NCBI GenBank assembly: GCA_015689705.1
Contig: WVSN01000003.1
Location: 124,001 to 188,000, forward strand
DNA: 64,000 bases
Origin: Rhodobacterales bacterium HKCCE3408
GTDB taxonomy: Bacteria; Pseudomonadota; Alphaproteobacteria; Rhodobacterales; Rhodobacteraceae
Direction of reading: 5' to 3'
Position numbers and translations under genes: made by a program. Numbering within the stretch: position 1 is the stretch's first letter; each line of letters opens with the position of its first letter. The notes under the pieces are model-generated. The model made no database searches. It saw nothing but the letters and a program-made list of their open reading frames with translations, and was not told the DNA's origin. Shown here in pieces: positions 41,755 through 50,570 of this stretch.

Positions 41755-42183
41755 ATGGCCAGCGAAGCGTTCGAAGAGATCGCCGAGACCTTCGACTTCC
41801 TCGACGACTGGGAGGACCGGTACCGCCATGTCATCGAGCTTGGCCGTGCCATGGACCCGCTGGAAGACGCCTTTCGCGTGCCCGCGACCAAGGTCGACGG
41901 CTGCGCCAGCCAGGTCTGGATCGTACCGGAAATCGACGGAGAGGGGCCGGGGGCCGTGTTCCGCTTTCGCGGCGACAGCGACGCGATGATCGTTCGCGGG
42001 CTGATCGCGATCCTACACGCGCTTTATTCCGGATTGCGGGTCGGCGAGGTGCTGGCCGTCGATGCCCCGGCCGAGCTTGGCCGGCTCGGTCTCGACGATC
42101 ACCTGTCCTCGCAGCGGTCGAACGGGCTTCGCGCGATGGTCGAGCGCATCCGAAACCTCGCGGCGCGCGCTAAAGCCGCATGA
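41755..42183 (+). CDS. sufE: Cysteine desulfuration protein SufE
   Basis: A 142-residue SufE-type sulfur acceptor that takes persulfide sulfur from SufS for iron-sulfur cluster assembly. The active cysteine is in KVDGCASQVW (C50); FDFLDDWEDRYRHVIELG and the C-terminal GL-DDHLSSQRSNGLRAMVERI match the family. AAAGGAGA precedes the ATG. The last 14 bp overlap the end of the convergent DUF1638 gene. Confidence 0.94.
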   Translation: MASEAFEEIAETFDFLDDWEDRYRHVIELGRAMDPLEDAFRVPATKVDGCASQVWIVPEIDGEGPGAVFRFRGDSDAMIVRGLIAILHALYSGLRVGEVLAVDAPAELGRLGLDDHLSSQRSNGLRAMVERIRNLAARAKAA

Positions 42184-42811
42184 GCGCCGCCCCGAGATCC
42201 CCGTAGCCCGTTACCCGCCGTTCGAAAGCGAGGCCGAGAAACTCAGCAGCTTTCCGGGCCTTTTCCGTCAGGGCCGGGTCCTCGGTCTGGGCCTGGTAGA
42301 CGAGCTTTTCGTAGTGGCCGAAATAGGTGTCCCGCAGTTCCGGATGGCGGTCGAGGCCGAGGGGTTTGGTGACAAATGCGTCGAACTGCCGGACCAGGAA
42401 ATCGGTCAGGTAGAAGGCGGTGAATTCACTTTCACTTCGCCCTGCAAATATTTCGTTTCCTTCAAAAAAGCTGTAGCAATGCGGCCCGTCCAGCATCCGG
42501 ACGCCAAGCCGGGCGCAGGCCGCCTGCAACAGCCCGCCAGTGCCGCAGTCGGCATAGGCGACGAAAATGTCCTCGTAGTCGTCCTGGTGTCGCGCGACGG
42601 CGGCCTCCACGGCTGCCGGGATCTTCTCGGGCGTGTTGTGCAGGATCGCCGGCAGGCAGGCGAGGTCGACATGGCCGAGTCCGGCCTGCGCCTTAACGGC
42701 GAGGATCTCGCGGGCGAGCGCCCCGCAGGCAAGAACCAGCACGCGCCCTGTTCCGCGGGCGGTAAGGCCATCGGTCGTCAGTGCCCGGTCGTCGAGCGGG
42801 GCCACCGTCAC
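42170..42811 (-). CDS. DUF1638-family protein
   Basis: A 213-residue protein of the DUF1638 family: RVLVLACGALAREI at the start, IFVAYADCGTGG in the middle with conserved cysteines, GPHCYSFFEG, and a C-terminal Y-x-x-D-F-L-V-x-x-F block. It has no confirmed function, but relatives often sit beside corrinoid-protein genes, as here with the B12-binding gene three genes upstream. The GTG start at 42811 overlaps the upstream stop (GTGA). Confidence 0.85.
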   Translation of the reverse strand: MTVAPLDDRALTTDGLTARGTGRVLVLACGALAREILAVKAQAGLGHVDLACLPAILHNTPEKIPAAVEAAVARHQDDYEDIFVAYADCGTGGLLQAACARLGVRMLDGPHCYSFFEGNEIFAGRSESEFTAFYLTDFLVRQFDAFVTKPLGLDRHPELRDTYFGHYEKLVYQAQTEDPALTEKARKAAEFLGLAFERRVTGYGDLGAALMRL

Positions 42812-43527
42812 GTGATCTCCTCCCGTCCGTCGTCGGTCAGAAGCCAGACCCGCCGCCCCTCGATCGCTACGGCGGAAACGGGTCCGCCATAGGCCGCACC
42901 GGTGTCGATATTCACCCGGTTGCCCCAGTGTTCGACGTGGCTGGCCGGGGTGTGGCCGTGAACGACGAGGAAGCCGTGGTCGGACAGATCGAGCAGGAAT
43001 TCGTCGCGGATCCAGATCAGGTCGAGCGGGTTCTGGTCCTCGAGCGGGATTCCCGGGCGGATACCGGCATGGACGAACAGGCACTCGCCCGCACGGTGCT
43101 GGAACGGCAGGCCGCCCAGGAAGTCGCGATGCGCCTTGGGCACGGTTTCGACGGCCCGGGCGCGAAGGGTCGCGTCAGTCATGCCCTTCACGCTGTAGCT
43201 TTTCAGCGTCGTGCGACCGCCGATGCCCGAGGAAAGATAGTGGAACGTGCCCCGCGGCGTGACCGAGTTCGGCGCGCCATTCAGGAATTCGTGGAACATG
43301 TGGTCGTGATTGCCGCGCAGGACGATGACACGGGCGTTTTCCGCCGACAGTTTCGCGAGGTAGTCGACCACGCCAGCGGAGTCGGGGCCGCGATCCACCA
43401 GGTCGCCGATATGAATCAGCTCCGCGTCCTCGGTGCCTTCGCGCGCCCGGTCGGCAGCGACACGATCGTGCGCGCCCTTCAGAAGGTCGAGCTGGCCGTG
43501 GATATCGCCGATGGCATAAAGGGTCAT
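42808..43527 (-). CDS. Metallophosphoesterase (serine/threonine phosphatase-like)
   Basis: A 239-residue calcineurin-like phosphoesterase. The metal-binding motifs are all present: GDIHGQ, GDLVDRG, GNHD, then VHAGI and HGHT. This is the PrpA/ApaH-like layout, so protein phosphatase or dinucleoside tetraphosphatase activity is possible. ATG at 43527 gives the standard N-terminus MTLYAIGDIHG. It is coupled to the DUF1638 gene downstream. Confidence 0.88.
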   Translation of the reverse strand: MTLYAIGDIHGQLDLLKGAHDRVAADRAREGTEDAELIHIGDLVDRGPDSAGVVDYLAKLSAENARVIVLRGNHDHMFHEFLNGAPNSVTPRGTFHYLSSGIGGRTTLKSYSVKGMTDATLRARAVETVPKAHRDFLGGLPFQHRAGECLFVHAGIRPGIPLEDQNPLDLIWIRDEFLLDLSDHGFLVVHGHTPASHVEHWGNRVNIDTGAAYGGPVSAVAIEGRRVWLLTDDGREEIT

Positions 43528-43588
43528 GGGCGCACAAATGCAGGGGTGTGCGGACGCGTCAATCCCCGTCTCGCGCCCGCATCCGTGG

Positions 43589-44101
43589 TCACGATTGGTG
43601 CGCGACCGGTCCCGCCGCCTCAGCATCGGTCAGGGCAAGTGTCGCGTCGCGCCGTGCGAGGCATTCGGCCGGCCAGAGCTCGGACCGGGCGTAATATTCG
43701 GGCACTGCGGGAATCCCCTCGGGAAGCACGACCCAGGGCTGTTTCGACTCAGTGAAGATGTGAATGTCAGGCGGGAAACGGTCAGGATCTTCCAGCGTGC
43801 CCATGCGGACGAAGAAGAACCGCGGACCGGCGCCGGGATAGACGCTCCAGAGCGCGACGTGGCAGTCGGGGCATCGGGCGATCTTCTGGCCAATGCCGCT
43901 TTCGCTCGGGGTATGGATGACCGCGGGTCTGCCGCGGATCAGGGCGACCCTGTGCGCTTCGATCAGCCCGTTCATCACGAAGGCAGAACCGGTTTCCCGC
44001 TGGCACCAGCGGCAATGGCAGGCATGGACGAAAAGCGGTGTGTCGAGCAGTGCGTAGGCGACCGTTCCGCAGGTGCAGCGACCCGGGAACGGTCCGGTCA
44101 C
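43589..44101 (-). CDS. GFA-family (glutathione-dependent formaldehyde-activating type) protein
   Basis: A 170-residue zinc-binding protein with the GFA cysteine pattern: GRCTCGTVAY, then HACHCRWCQRETGSAF, and CPDCHVALWSVY. Family members bind zinc, and one enzyme adds glutathione to formaldehyde; most are uncharacterised. The GTG start at 44101 lies 1 bp after the stop of the B12-binding gene. Formaldehyde chemistry would suit a neighbour of methyl-transfer genes, but this is inference. Confidence 0.85.
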   Translation of the reverse strand: MTGPFPGRCTCGTVAYALLDTPLFVHACHCRWCQRETGSAFVMNGLIEAHRVALIRGRPAVIHTPSESGIGQKIARCPDCHVALWSVYPGAGPRFFFVRMGTLEDPDRFPPDIHIFTESKQPWVVLPEGIPAVPEYYARSELWPAECLARRDATLALTDAEAAGPVAHQS

Positions 44102-44102
44102 G

Positions 44103-44807
44103 TCAGGCCCCGGCGCGCAGCACGTTGTGCTTGCGGGCGACGAATTCCTTCGCCGTCTCGACCGCCACGGCGGCGTCGCGGCAATAGGCGTCGGCGCCGA
44201 TGGCGCGGCCGAATTCCTCGTTGAGGGGCGCCCCGCCGACCAGCACGATGTAGTCGTCGCGGATGCCCTTCTCCTTCATCGTGTCGATCACGACCTTCAT
44301 GTAGGGCATCGTCGTCGTCAGCAGCGCCGACATGCCGAGGATGTCCGGCTGCTCGGCCTCGAGCGCGGCGAGATAGGCCTCGACCGCGTTATTGATGCCG
44401 AGATCGACCACTTCGAACCCCGCGCCTTCCATCATCATGGAGACGAGGTTCTTGCCGATGTCGTGGATGTCGCCCTTCACGGTGCCGATCACCATCTTGC
44501 CGACGCGCGGCGCGCCGGTTTCGGCAAGAAGCGGCTTCAGGATCGCCATCCCGCCCTTCATGGCGTTGGCGGCCAGAAGCACCTCGGGGACGAAGAGGAT
44601 CCCGTCGCGGAAGTCGTTGCCCACGATGGTCATCCCGCCGACAAGCGCCTTGGTCAGGATGTCGTAGGGTTCCCATCCGCGATCCAGCAGGATGTGCGTG
44701 GCCTCCTCGATCTCTTCCTTGAGACCGTCGTAGAGGTCGTCGAACATCTGGCTGACGAGTTCCTCGTCGTCGAGTTCGGAGAGGATGATTTCGTCGTCGT
44801 CAGACAT
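44103..44807 (-). CDS. Corrinoid (B12)-binding protein, MetH-module type
   Basis: A 234-residue protein made of a helical cap and a cobalamin-binding Rossmann domain, as in MtbC proteins and the B12 modules of methionine synthase. The cobalt-ligating motif is GDIHDIGKN (D113, H115, G118), with GMSALLTTTM and VLVGGAPLNEEFG following. It lacks homocysteine- or folate-binding domains. With Bmt (47790-48803) it can form part of a split methionine synthase, as described for Phaeobacter relatives; the pterin-binding part is not in the window. Confidence 0.9.
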   Translation of the reverse strand: MSDDDEIILSELDDEELVSQMFDDLYDGLKEEIEEATHILLDRGWEPYDILTKALVGGMTIVGNDFRDGILFVPEVLLAANAMKGGMAILKPLLAETGAPRVGKMVIGTVKGDIHDIGKNLVSMMMEGAGFEVVDLGINNAVEAYLAALEAEQPDILGMSALLTTTMPYMKVVIDTMKEKGIRDDYIVLVGGAPLNEEFGRAIGADAYCRDAAVAVETAKEFVARKHNVLRAGA

Positions 44808-44893
44808 GGAAGCACGCGCCTCGACAGGGAGTTAGATGCGGTTTTCTAACGTCCCTGCCGGCTACTGACCATCTGGTTTGCGACGAAAAACGG

Positions 44894-45727
44894 CTAGGCG
44901 GCGACGGTTCGCCGCCGTGCGACCAGTGTCAGCCCGCCAAGTCCGGCAATCATGAGCCATGCGCCCGCGGGCAGCGGAAGGGCGGCGATCTCGGCCGAGA
45001 TGACCTCTGCGATGCGGGCATGGACCGCCTCGGTCGGGTGCACCGGGTCCCAGAACACGTAGCCATCGCAGGAAATCGCGCCCTGGAAGCAGTGGCCGGT
45101 CGTGTTGGTGAAGGCGGGATCGGCGAGGATCGACTGGAACTCGCCCGCGACATCGGCGTAGCGCACTTTCAGCCCGAAGGTTTCAAGCAGCGCGGCGGTC
45201 TGCTGCAGGCCGGCATTCCACTGCTGCGACAGAAGCGTCGCGCCCGGCACCGACGCGCCGGCCGGCACCTGGCCGAGGTCCGGGAGCCCGGGCAGGACGA
45301 AGCGCGAGATTCCGTAGACGGCGTTCAGTTCAAGCACGCCCGCCGCGATGCTGCCGAGCGCGGTGCCGACAACGACAGGCGCGAGCCGCGGATCAGAGAT
45401 GTTCAGAAGATCGTTGCCGCCGAACCAGGCCACGACGCGGGTCGTCGGCGAAAGGGACGGGGTCGAACCGGCGAAGGCCATGCGCTGTTCGGCGAAGTCC
45501 GACAAGGTCGGGTTCGGGATTGCGCGGGCGCCGCCGACGGCGAAGTTGCGCCCGGAGGCAAGATCGAGACCGAGCTGCGTGGTCCACGGATCGCCGTTCG
45601 TGAACGGAGCGCCGAAGACGCCCGGATCGCTCAGCGAATCTCCGAAGACGACGGTGTTGGACATGGTGGATGCCGAAACGGCAAACGGCATTGCGGCCAG
45701 CAGGGCCGCTGCAAAATGACGGAACAT
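44894..45727 (-). CDS. GDSL/SGNH-type secreted hydrolase with VPLPA-CTERM tail
   Basis: A 277-residue exported protein: signal peptide to SASTM, then the SGNH blocks VVFGDSLSDPG (nucleophile Ser), AVGGA, FGGNDLLN and WDPVHPTEAVHARIAE (Asp and His). The last 30 residues are ALPLPAGAWLMIAGLGG followed by a short hydrophobic run and an RRR end, which is a VPLPA-type exosortase sorting signal. The mature enzyme is probably surface-attached or released after processing. It is divergent from the radical SAM gene. Confidence 0.88.
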   Translation of the reverse strand: MFRHFAAALLAAMPFAVSASTMSNTVVFGDSLSDPGVFGAPFTNGDPWTTQLGLDLASGRNFAVGGARAIPNPTLSDFAEQRMAFAGSTPSLSPTTRVVAWFGGNDLLNISDPRLAPVVVGTALGSIAAGVLELNAVYGISRFVLPGLPDLGQVPAGASVPGATLLSQQWNAGLQQTAALLETFGLKVRYADVAGEFQSILADPAFTNTTGHCFQGAISCDGYVFWDPVHPTEAVHARIAEVISAEIAALPLPAGAWLMIAGLGGLTLVARRRTVAA

Positions 45728-45839
45728 GAACCCCTCCCCAGGAAATGTACGATGGAAAACAGACCAAACCGGGTCCGGCAGGTCCAGACTTCCGTCGGGT
45801 GACCTTGCGCATGTTCATGCTCCGTTCTATTTTCGATCC

Positions 45840-46925
45840 ATGCCCGCCCCGCCAGACAGCATCGACGACGCAAGACGCCGCGCCCGCGGGGCAGCGACCA
45901 ACCGGACCAACCGGTTCGAACGGTTCGTGCACGAGGCCGAGGATGACGGATGGGGTTTGCCCGAAGACCTGCCGCCGATCCGGACCGAGGTGGCCGAGGA
46001 GAGGGCGCGCACGATCATTACGCGCAACACGTCGCCCGACGTCCCGTTCGACCGCTCGATCAATCCGTATCGTGGCTGCGAACACGGCTGCGTCTACTGC
46101 TTCGCACGGCCAAGCCACGCTTTCCTCGGCTATTCGCCGGGCCTCGATTTCGAAACCCGGCTGATCGCCCGGCCGAACGCGGCCGCGCTGCTGGAGGCCG
46201 AGCTGCGAAAGGCGTCCTACACGCCCGAGGTCATCGCCATCGGCACGAATACCGATCCCTATCAGCCGGTGGAGCGTGACCGGAGGATCATGCGGCAGGT
46301 GCTCGAAGTTTTGCAGGCCTTCCGCCATCCGGTCGGCATAGCGACCAAGGGCACGCTGGTCGAACGAGATGCGGATATCCTGTCCGAGATGGGGCAGGCA
46401 GGGCTCGCGCGGGTGGGCCTGTCTGTCACGACGCTCGATCCGGCGCTCGCCCGGAAAATGGAACCGCGGGTGCCGTCGCCGGCCCGCCGTCTGGCCGCGA
46501 TCGAGACGCTGGCGAAGGCCGGGGTGGAGGTCCGGGTCATGGTGTCGCCCATCGTTCCGGGCCTGACCGATCACGAGATTGAAACGATCCTTGCCTCCGC
46601 GCGCGATGCCGGTGCCGTTGCAGCCAGCATGATTTCGCTGCGCTTGCCGCGTGAAGTGGCCGATCTCTGGCGCGACTGGCTGCAGGAACACTATCCCGAG
46701 CGGTTCAACAGGGTGATGACCAAAGTGCGCGAGATGCATGGCGGACAGGACTACGACCCGTCCTGGGGCAGGCGAATGACGGGTGAGGGCATCTTTGCAC
46801 GCCTTATGCAGGACAGGTTTGCGCGCGCGACAAAGGCGACCGGGCTGGCGACGCGTCTGCCGCCGCTGCGGACCGATCTGTTCCGACCGCCGCCCCGCGC
46901 AGGCGACCAGCTCAGCCTGTTCTGA
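45840..46925 (+). CDS. PA0069-family radical SAM protein
   Basis: A 361-residue radical SAM enzyme of the SplB-like PA0069 group. The iron-sulfur motif is CEHGCVYCFARPSH, with the SAM-binding segments GTNTDPYQP, IATKGTLVERD and VMVSPIVPGLTD. The C-terminal region (SWGRRMTGEGIFARLM and a final DQLSLF) is typical of this group. The substrate is unknown; similarity to spore photoproduct lyase suggests nucleic acid or repair-related chemistry. ATG at 45840 starts the conserved N-terminus. Confidence 0.9.
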   Translation: MPAPPDSIDDARRRARGAATNRTNRFERFVHEAEDDGWGLPEDLPPIRTEVAEERARTIITRNTSPDVPFDRSINPYRGCEHGCVYCFARPSHAFLGYSPGLDFETRLIARPNAAALLEAELRKASYTPEVIAIGTNTDPYQPVERDRRIMRQVLEVLQAFRHPVGIATKGTLVERDADILSEMGQAGLARVGLSVTTLDPALARKMEPRVPSPARRLAAIETLAKAGVEVRVMVSPIVPGLTDHEIETILASARDAGAVAASMISLRLPREVADLWRDWLQEHYPERFNRVMTKVREMHGGQDYDPSWGRRMTGEGIFARLMQDRFARATKATGLATRLPPLRTDLFRPPPRAGDQLSLF

Positions 46926-47077
46926 CCAGCCGCTCTACGGTCCGATCACATCTTTGAAACCCGGTCGAATTGCCCCTCCGGGACACGCGAAATGATATAT
47001 CTGGAGCGCGTGTTCGCCTGCGCGCGGGAATTGGTCCCGGAGCTAAGGGTTCGGCGACACGTGACAGGGTAACCTTC

Positions 47078-47719
47078 ATGAGACTCGGACTTCCCGTCCT
47101 CGCCGCGCTATTCTGCGCCGCGTTCACGGGTTTCGCGTCTGCTGCGACGATCTCTCTCGACGTCGATCGATCGCCGACGATGGGCGCGAACGTCTACAGC
47201 AATGGAACGGACAGCGTGGCGGTCAGCGCCGTGACGCTGTCGGGCGGAAGCGCCATCTACACTGGAAGTTGGGCCGGCAACGGCGTCGGGGCCTGTTCGG
47301 GCACTGTCGCCGGTCGCACCTGCCGGGGCGACCTGGCCGGGATCGACGGCGGATGGGCGGTTGATGGCCGCGGGATCGCGGAGATGCTGACGCTGGATTT
47401 CGGCAGTCAGCTCGTCTCGATCACGCAGCTGGTCTTCGGCAAGATCGAGGCAGGGGATGATTTCATCCTCTACACCTTCGGGAATGGCGCCGGGACCGCA
47501 CCGACCGCGAGCACGGGGCTGACTTCGGTCTTCGCGTCCTTCGCTCCGACCCCGTTCGCGAGCGTCTTCGGGGTCGCGGCGCCGGGGTACGACGACGAGT
47601 GGAAGCTGCGTTCAGTCAGCTTCGATGTGGCTCCGGTGCCGGTTCCGGCAGCGGGTCTGCTTCTTGTCGGCGGTCTCGGGGCGCTGTCGCTGATGCGTCG
47701 GCGCCGTCAGACGGCCTGA
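47078..47719 (+). CDS. Secreted protein with VPLPA-CTERM sorting tail
   Basis: A 213-residue exported protein with a signal peptide ending in FASAAT and a strand-rich, Gly/Ser/Thr-rich body containing CSGTVAGRTC. The C-terminus reads VPVPAAGLLLVGGLGALSLMRRRR, cut here by position at about residues 186-210: a P-A-x-G-L-L-L motif, a membrane helix and arginines, as in VPLPA/PEP-CTERM substrates. No catalytic motif is seen; a surface or biofilm role is possible. Confidence 0.8.
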   Translation: MRLGLPVLAALFCAAFTGFASAATISLDVDRSPTMGANVYSNGTDSVAVSAVTLSGGSAIYTGSWAGNGVGACSGTVAGRTCRGDLAGIDGGWAVDGRGIAEMLTLDFGSQLVSITQLVFGKIEAGDDFILYTFGNGAGTAPTASTGLTSVFASFAPTPFASVFGVAAPGYDDEWKLRSVSFDVAPVPVPAAGLLLVGGLGALSLMRRRRQTA

Positions 47720-47741
47720 CAGCCAGGACGGATTGAACAGA

Positions 47742-47765
47742 AAGGCCGCCCCACAGGGCGGCCTT
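47742..47765. terminator. Bidirectional terminator between VPLPA-CTERM gene and bmt
   Basis: A 10-bp perfect stem (47742-47751 and 47756-47765) with a 4-nt loop and AA/TT at its ends lies between the two convergent genes. Confidence 0.8.
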
Positions 47766-47789
47766 ATTCGTTGCCACGGGGCTGATCGG

Positions 47790-48803
47790 TCAGCCGCGGC
47801 GGCGACCCCGGCGCTCGCGCCGCTGCGGGCCGGCACCATCGGTGCCATCGCTTTCCGACGAGAACCCGCCCAGTTCGGCGGCGATCGTCTCCAGCGTCGG
47901 CGGGTCGGAAGGTTCCATGCTTTCAAGGGCTTCCCGCATCATCCTCAGGTGCTCGCCCTCGGTCCCGCAGCAGCCGCCGATGATCTTTGCGCCGGAATTC
48001 CTGGCGAGCACCGCGTACCGCGCCATCAGCTCGGGCGTGCCGTCATAGTGGATGTGGCCATCGACGTATTTCGGGATACCGGCATTGCCCTTGGCGATCA
48101 CCGGCCGCTCCGATCCCGCGGCCCGGAAGCCGAGCACCGTGCGCAGAAGGTCCGAGGCGCCGACGCCGCAATTCGCCCCGTAGGCCACCGGCGGCACGTC
48201 CAGCGTCTCGACCAGCGCGGCCAGATCGGAGGAGGTGAAGCCCATCATCGTGCGGCCCGCGGTGTCGAAGCTCATCGTGCCGCACCAGGGCATGCCGGCG
48301 AGCTTCGCCGCCTCGGCCGCCGCGCGGTATTCCTCGGGCGCGCTGATCGTTTCGATCCATAGCACGTCCGCACCGCCCGCCTTCAGCCCCTCGGCCTGTT
48401 CGTGGAACATCTCGACAGCGGTCTCGTGGGTCAGCGAGCCCATCGGCGCCATGATCTCTCCCGTCGGACCCATGGATCCGGCGACGATCACGGTCCGGCC
48501 GGAGGCGTCGGCGACCTCGCGCCCGATCTCGGCCGCGATGCGGTTCAGGTCGTGCGCGCGGTCCTGCGCGTTGTGCAGCTTCAGCCGCGCGCGCGTTCCG
48601 CCGAAGGAGTTGGTCAGGAACAGGTCCGACCCGGCCTCGACCGCGCCGCGGTAGAGCTGCGCCACCCGTTCGGGATGGTCGGTGTTCCAAAGCTCCGGCG
48701 CGTCGCCGGACTGGAGCCCCATGTTGAACAGCGTCGTGCCGGTCGCGCCGTCGGCGAGGATCCAGTCACGTTCGGCCAGAAGCCGCGAAAGCGGGTCGGT
48801 CAT
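47790..48803 (-). CDS. bmt: Betaine/homocysteine S-methyltransferase domain protein
   Basis: A 337-residue homocysteine-binding barrel, equal to the N-terminal module of MetH. Motifs: [15 protein letters not shown] at the start, [27 protein letters not shown] and the zinc cysteines GGCCGT. The last 30 residues are basic ([10 protein letters not shown]). It makes methionine from homocysteine, either with betaine or as the homocysteine module of a split, B12-dependent synthase; the separate B12 protein at 44103-44807 favours the latter. It follows the zeta-inhibitor gene on the same strand. Confidence 0.88.
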   Translation of the reverse strand: MTDPLSRLLAERDWILADGATGTTLFNMGLQSGDAPELWNTDHPERVAQLYRGAVEAGSDLFLTNSFGGTRARLKLHNAQDRAHDLNRIAAEIGREVADASGRTVIVAGSMGPTGEIMAPMGSLTHETAVEMFHEQAEGLKAGGADVLWIETISAPEEYRAAAEAAKLAGMPWCGTMSFDTAGRTMMGFTSSDLAALVETLDVPPVAYGANCGVGASDLLRTVLGFRAAGSERPVIAKGNAGIPKYVDGHIHYDGTPELMARYAVLARNSGAKIIGGCCGTEGEHLRMMREALESMEPSDPPTLETIAAELGGFSSESDGTDGAGPQRRERRGRRRG

Positions 48804-48896
48804 GGCGTGCTCCTTTGTGCGCGCCGTGCCTCACTCCGGCCCGGCGCGCAACGTCGAATGCTGCATGAAGATCATGAGGCCGGTTTCAGAACCGGC

Positions 48897-49211
48897 TCAT
48901 GCCTCGTCCAGAAGCTGGCCCTTGGCGACCGCGAGCAGCTGGTCGTATTTCGCCCGCACCTCGGATTCCGGGACGGTGTCGCCGAGATCGCCGAGGACCT
49001 TGCGCATCACGTCCTCGTGCCCGGCCTCCTCGAAATCGGCGCGCACGACCTCCTTGGCATAGGTATCGGCATCTTCGCCGGTCTTGCCCAGAAGCTCGGC
49101 CACCCAGAGGCCCATCAGCTTGTTGCGGCGCGCTTCGGCCCGGAACTGCATCTCGGCGTCATGGGCGAACTTGTTCTCGAACGCGTTCTCACGGTCGTCG
49201 AAGGTGGTCAT
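48897..49211 (-). CDS. DUF1476 protein, ATP synthase zeta-inhibitor family
   Basis: A 104-residue helical protein with the family signature [17 protein letters not shown] at the N-terminus and [18 protein letters not shown] later. In Paracoccus and relatives this protein binds F1 and inhibits ATP hydrolysis through its N-terminal segment. ATG at 49211 begins exactly at the conserved region. It is divergent from purC (201-bp gap) and lies 93 bp upstream of bmt. Confidence 0.9.
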   Translation of the reverse strand: MTTFDDRENAFENKFAHDAEMQFRAEARRNKLMGLWVAELLGKTGEDADTYAKEVVRADFEEAGHEDVMRKVLGDLGDTVPESEVRAKYDQLLAVAKGQLLDEA

Positions 49212-49412
49212 GGCAGCATCTCCAGGGGCCGACGTTTCTGCCAGTTCCATAGGACGGGAGGGCGTCCGAGGGCAAGGCACGAGACGCGCGCGGCGGCCTT
49301 ATCCCCTGCGCCGTGGGGCCCGACCGGCGGTCCCGCTTGCGGGTTTGGCCTCTTTGTCCTATTAGCCGCCGGGCGGTGCGGCCAACCGGACCGCCCTCAG
49401 CAAGGATTCCCC

Positions 49413-50174
49413 ATGGCGCGACGCAAGAAGGTCTACGAAGGCAAGGCCAAGATCCTTTACGAAGGCCCCGAACCCGGGACCCTCGTGCAGTACTTCAAGG
49501 ATGACGCGACCGCCTTCAACGCCGAGAAGAAGGCGACGATCGACGGAAAGGGCGTGCTGAACAACCGGCTGAGCGAGTTTTTCATGTCGGGCCTCAACGC
49601 CGTCGGCGTGCCGACCCATTTCATCCGCCGGATCAACATGCGCGAGCAGCTGATCCGCGCGGTCGAGATCATTCCGCTCGAGGTCGTGGTGCGCAACGTC
49701 GCGGCCGGCTCGATCTCCAAGCGTCTCGGGATCGAGGAAGGCACGCCGCTGCCGCGCCCGATCGTGGAGTTCTACTTCAAGAACGACGAACTGGGCGATC
49801 CGATGGTCTCCGAGGAGCACATCATCGCCTTCGGATGGGCGACGCAGCAGGATCTCGACGACATGGTCTCGCTCGCGCTTCGGGTGAACGATTTCCTGTC
49901 CGGCCTCATGCTCGGCGTCGGCATCAAGCTGGTGGACTTCAAGATCGAGATCGGCCGGATCTGGGACGGCGACTACATGCGCCTGATCGTGGCCGACGAG
50001 ATCTCGCCCGACAGCTGCCGGCTCTGGGACATCGAAAGCGGGCGGAAGCTCGACAAGGACGTGTTCCGCCGCGATCTCGGCGACCTGGCCGACGCTTACA
50101 CGGAAGTCGCGCGGCGGCTTGGCGTGATGCCGACCGGGCCGCAGGGTGCGGTGAAACCGACGCTCATCAACTAA
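49413..50174 (+). CDS. purC: SAICAR synthetase
   Basis: A 253-residue phosphoribosylaminoimidazole-succinocarboxamide synthase. Typical segments are [40 protein letters not shown], and DFKIEIGR with [12 protein letters not shown]. The ATG at 49413 with AAGGA upstream gives the standard N-terminus. purS, a second cysK and purQ follow on the same strand. Confidence 0.96.
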   Translation: MARRKKVYEGKAKILYEGPEPGTLVQYFKDDATAFNAEKKATIDGKGVLNNRLSEFFMSGLNAVGVPTHFIRRINMREQLIRAVEIIPLEVVVRNVAAGSISKRLGIEEGTPLPRPIVEFYFKNDELGDPMVSEEHIIAFGWATQQDLDDMVSLALRVNDFLSGLMLGVGIKLVDFKIEIGRIWDGDYMRLIVADEISPDSCRLWDIESGRKLDKDVFRRDLGDLADAYTEVARRLGVMPTGPQGAVKPTLIN

Positions 50175-50241
50175 AGGATCGCCGCGCCCCTTGTCTGGCG
50201 TGGCGGTTGAGTATTTGCGGAAAGATGAAGGGGCAGGGGCG

Positions 50242-50472
50242 ATGCGCGCGACGGTGACGGTGATGCTGAAAGACGGCGTTCTCGATCCGAAGGGCGAGGC
50301 GGTGCGCCATGCGCTCGGCTCGATGGGCTTCGACGGCGTCGAGGGCGTCCGCCAGGGCAAGGTGATCGAGCTCGACCTCGCCGACGGCACGACCGAGGCG
50401 CAGGTTGTCGAGATGTGCGAGAAGCTGCTCGCCAATACCGTCATCGAGAGCTACCGGGTGCAGATGGGCTGA
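50242..50472 (+). CDS. purS: FGAM synthase subunit PurS
   Basis: A 76-residue small subunit of the PurLQS formylglycinamidine synthase complex. The sequence MRATVTVMLKDGVLDPKGEAV, the middle GVRQGKVIELDL and the closing MCEKLLANTVIESYRV fit the family closely. The ATG at 50242 is preceded by GGGGC rather than a clear Shine-Dalgarno. It normally adjoins purQ; here a cysteine synthase gene separates them. Confidence 0.95.
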   Translation: MRATVTVMLKDGVLDPKGEAVRHALGSMGFDGVEGVRQGKVIELDLADGTTEAQVVEMCEKLLANTVIESYRVQMG

Positions 50473-50570
50473 GGCCCGGCCGCGCTCTGCACAACGCGAC
50501 ACTTTACGCCACACCCGCCCGGCCCCACACTGCCCGCATCATCCATGGCAGACCAGGGAAGGGGCACGAC

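Noticed and set aside
48804-48896. SAM/SAH-type riboswitch in front of bmt
   Set aside because: There is a 7-bp GC-rich hairpin upstream of GGAGCA, superficially like the small Rhodobacterales SAM/SAH RNAs, but the loop lacks the complement needed to pair with the Shine-Dalgarno, and the conserved loop bases are not there.
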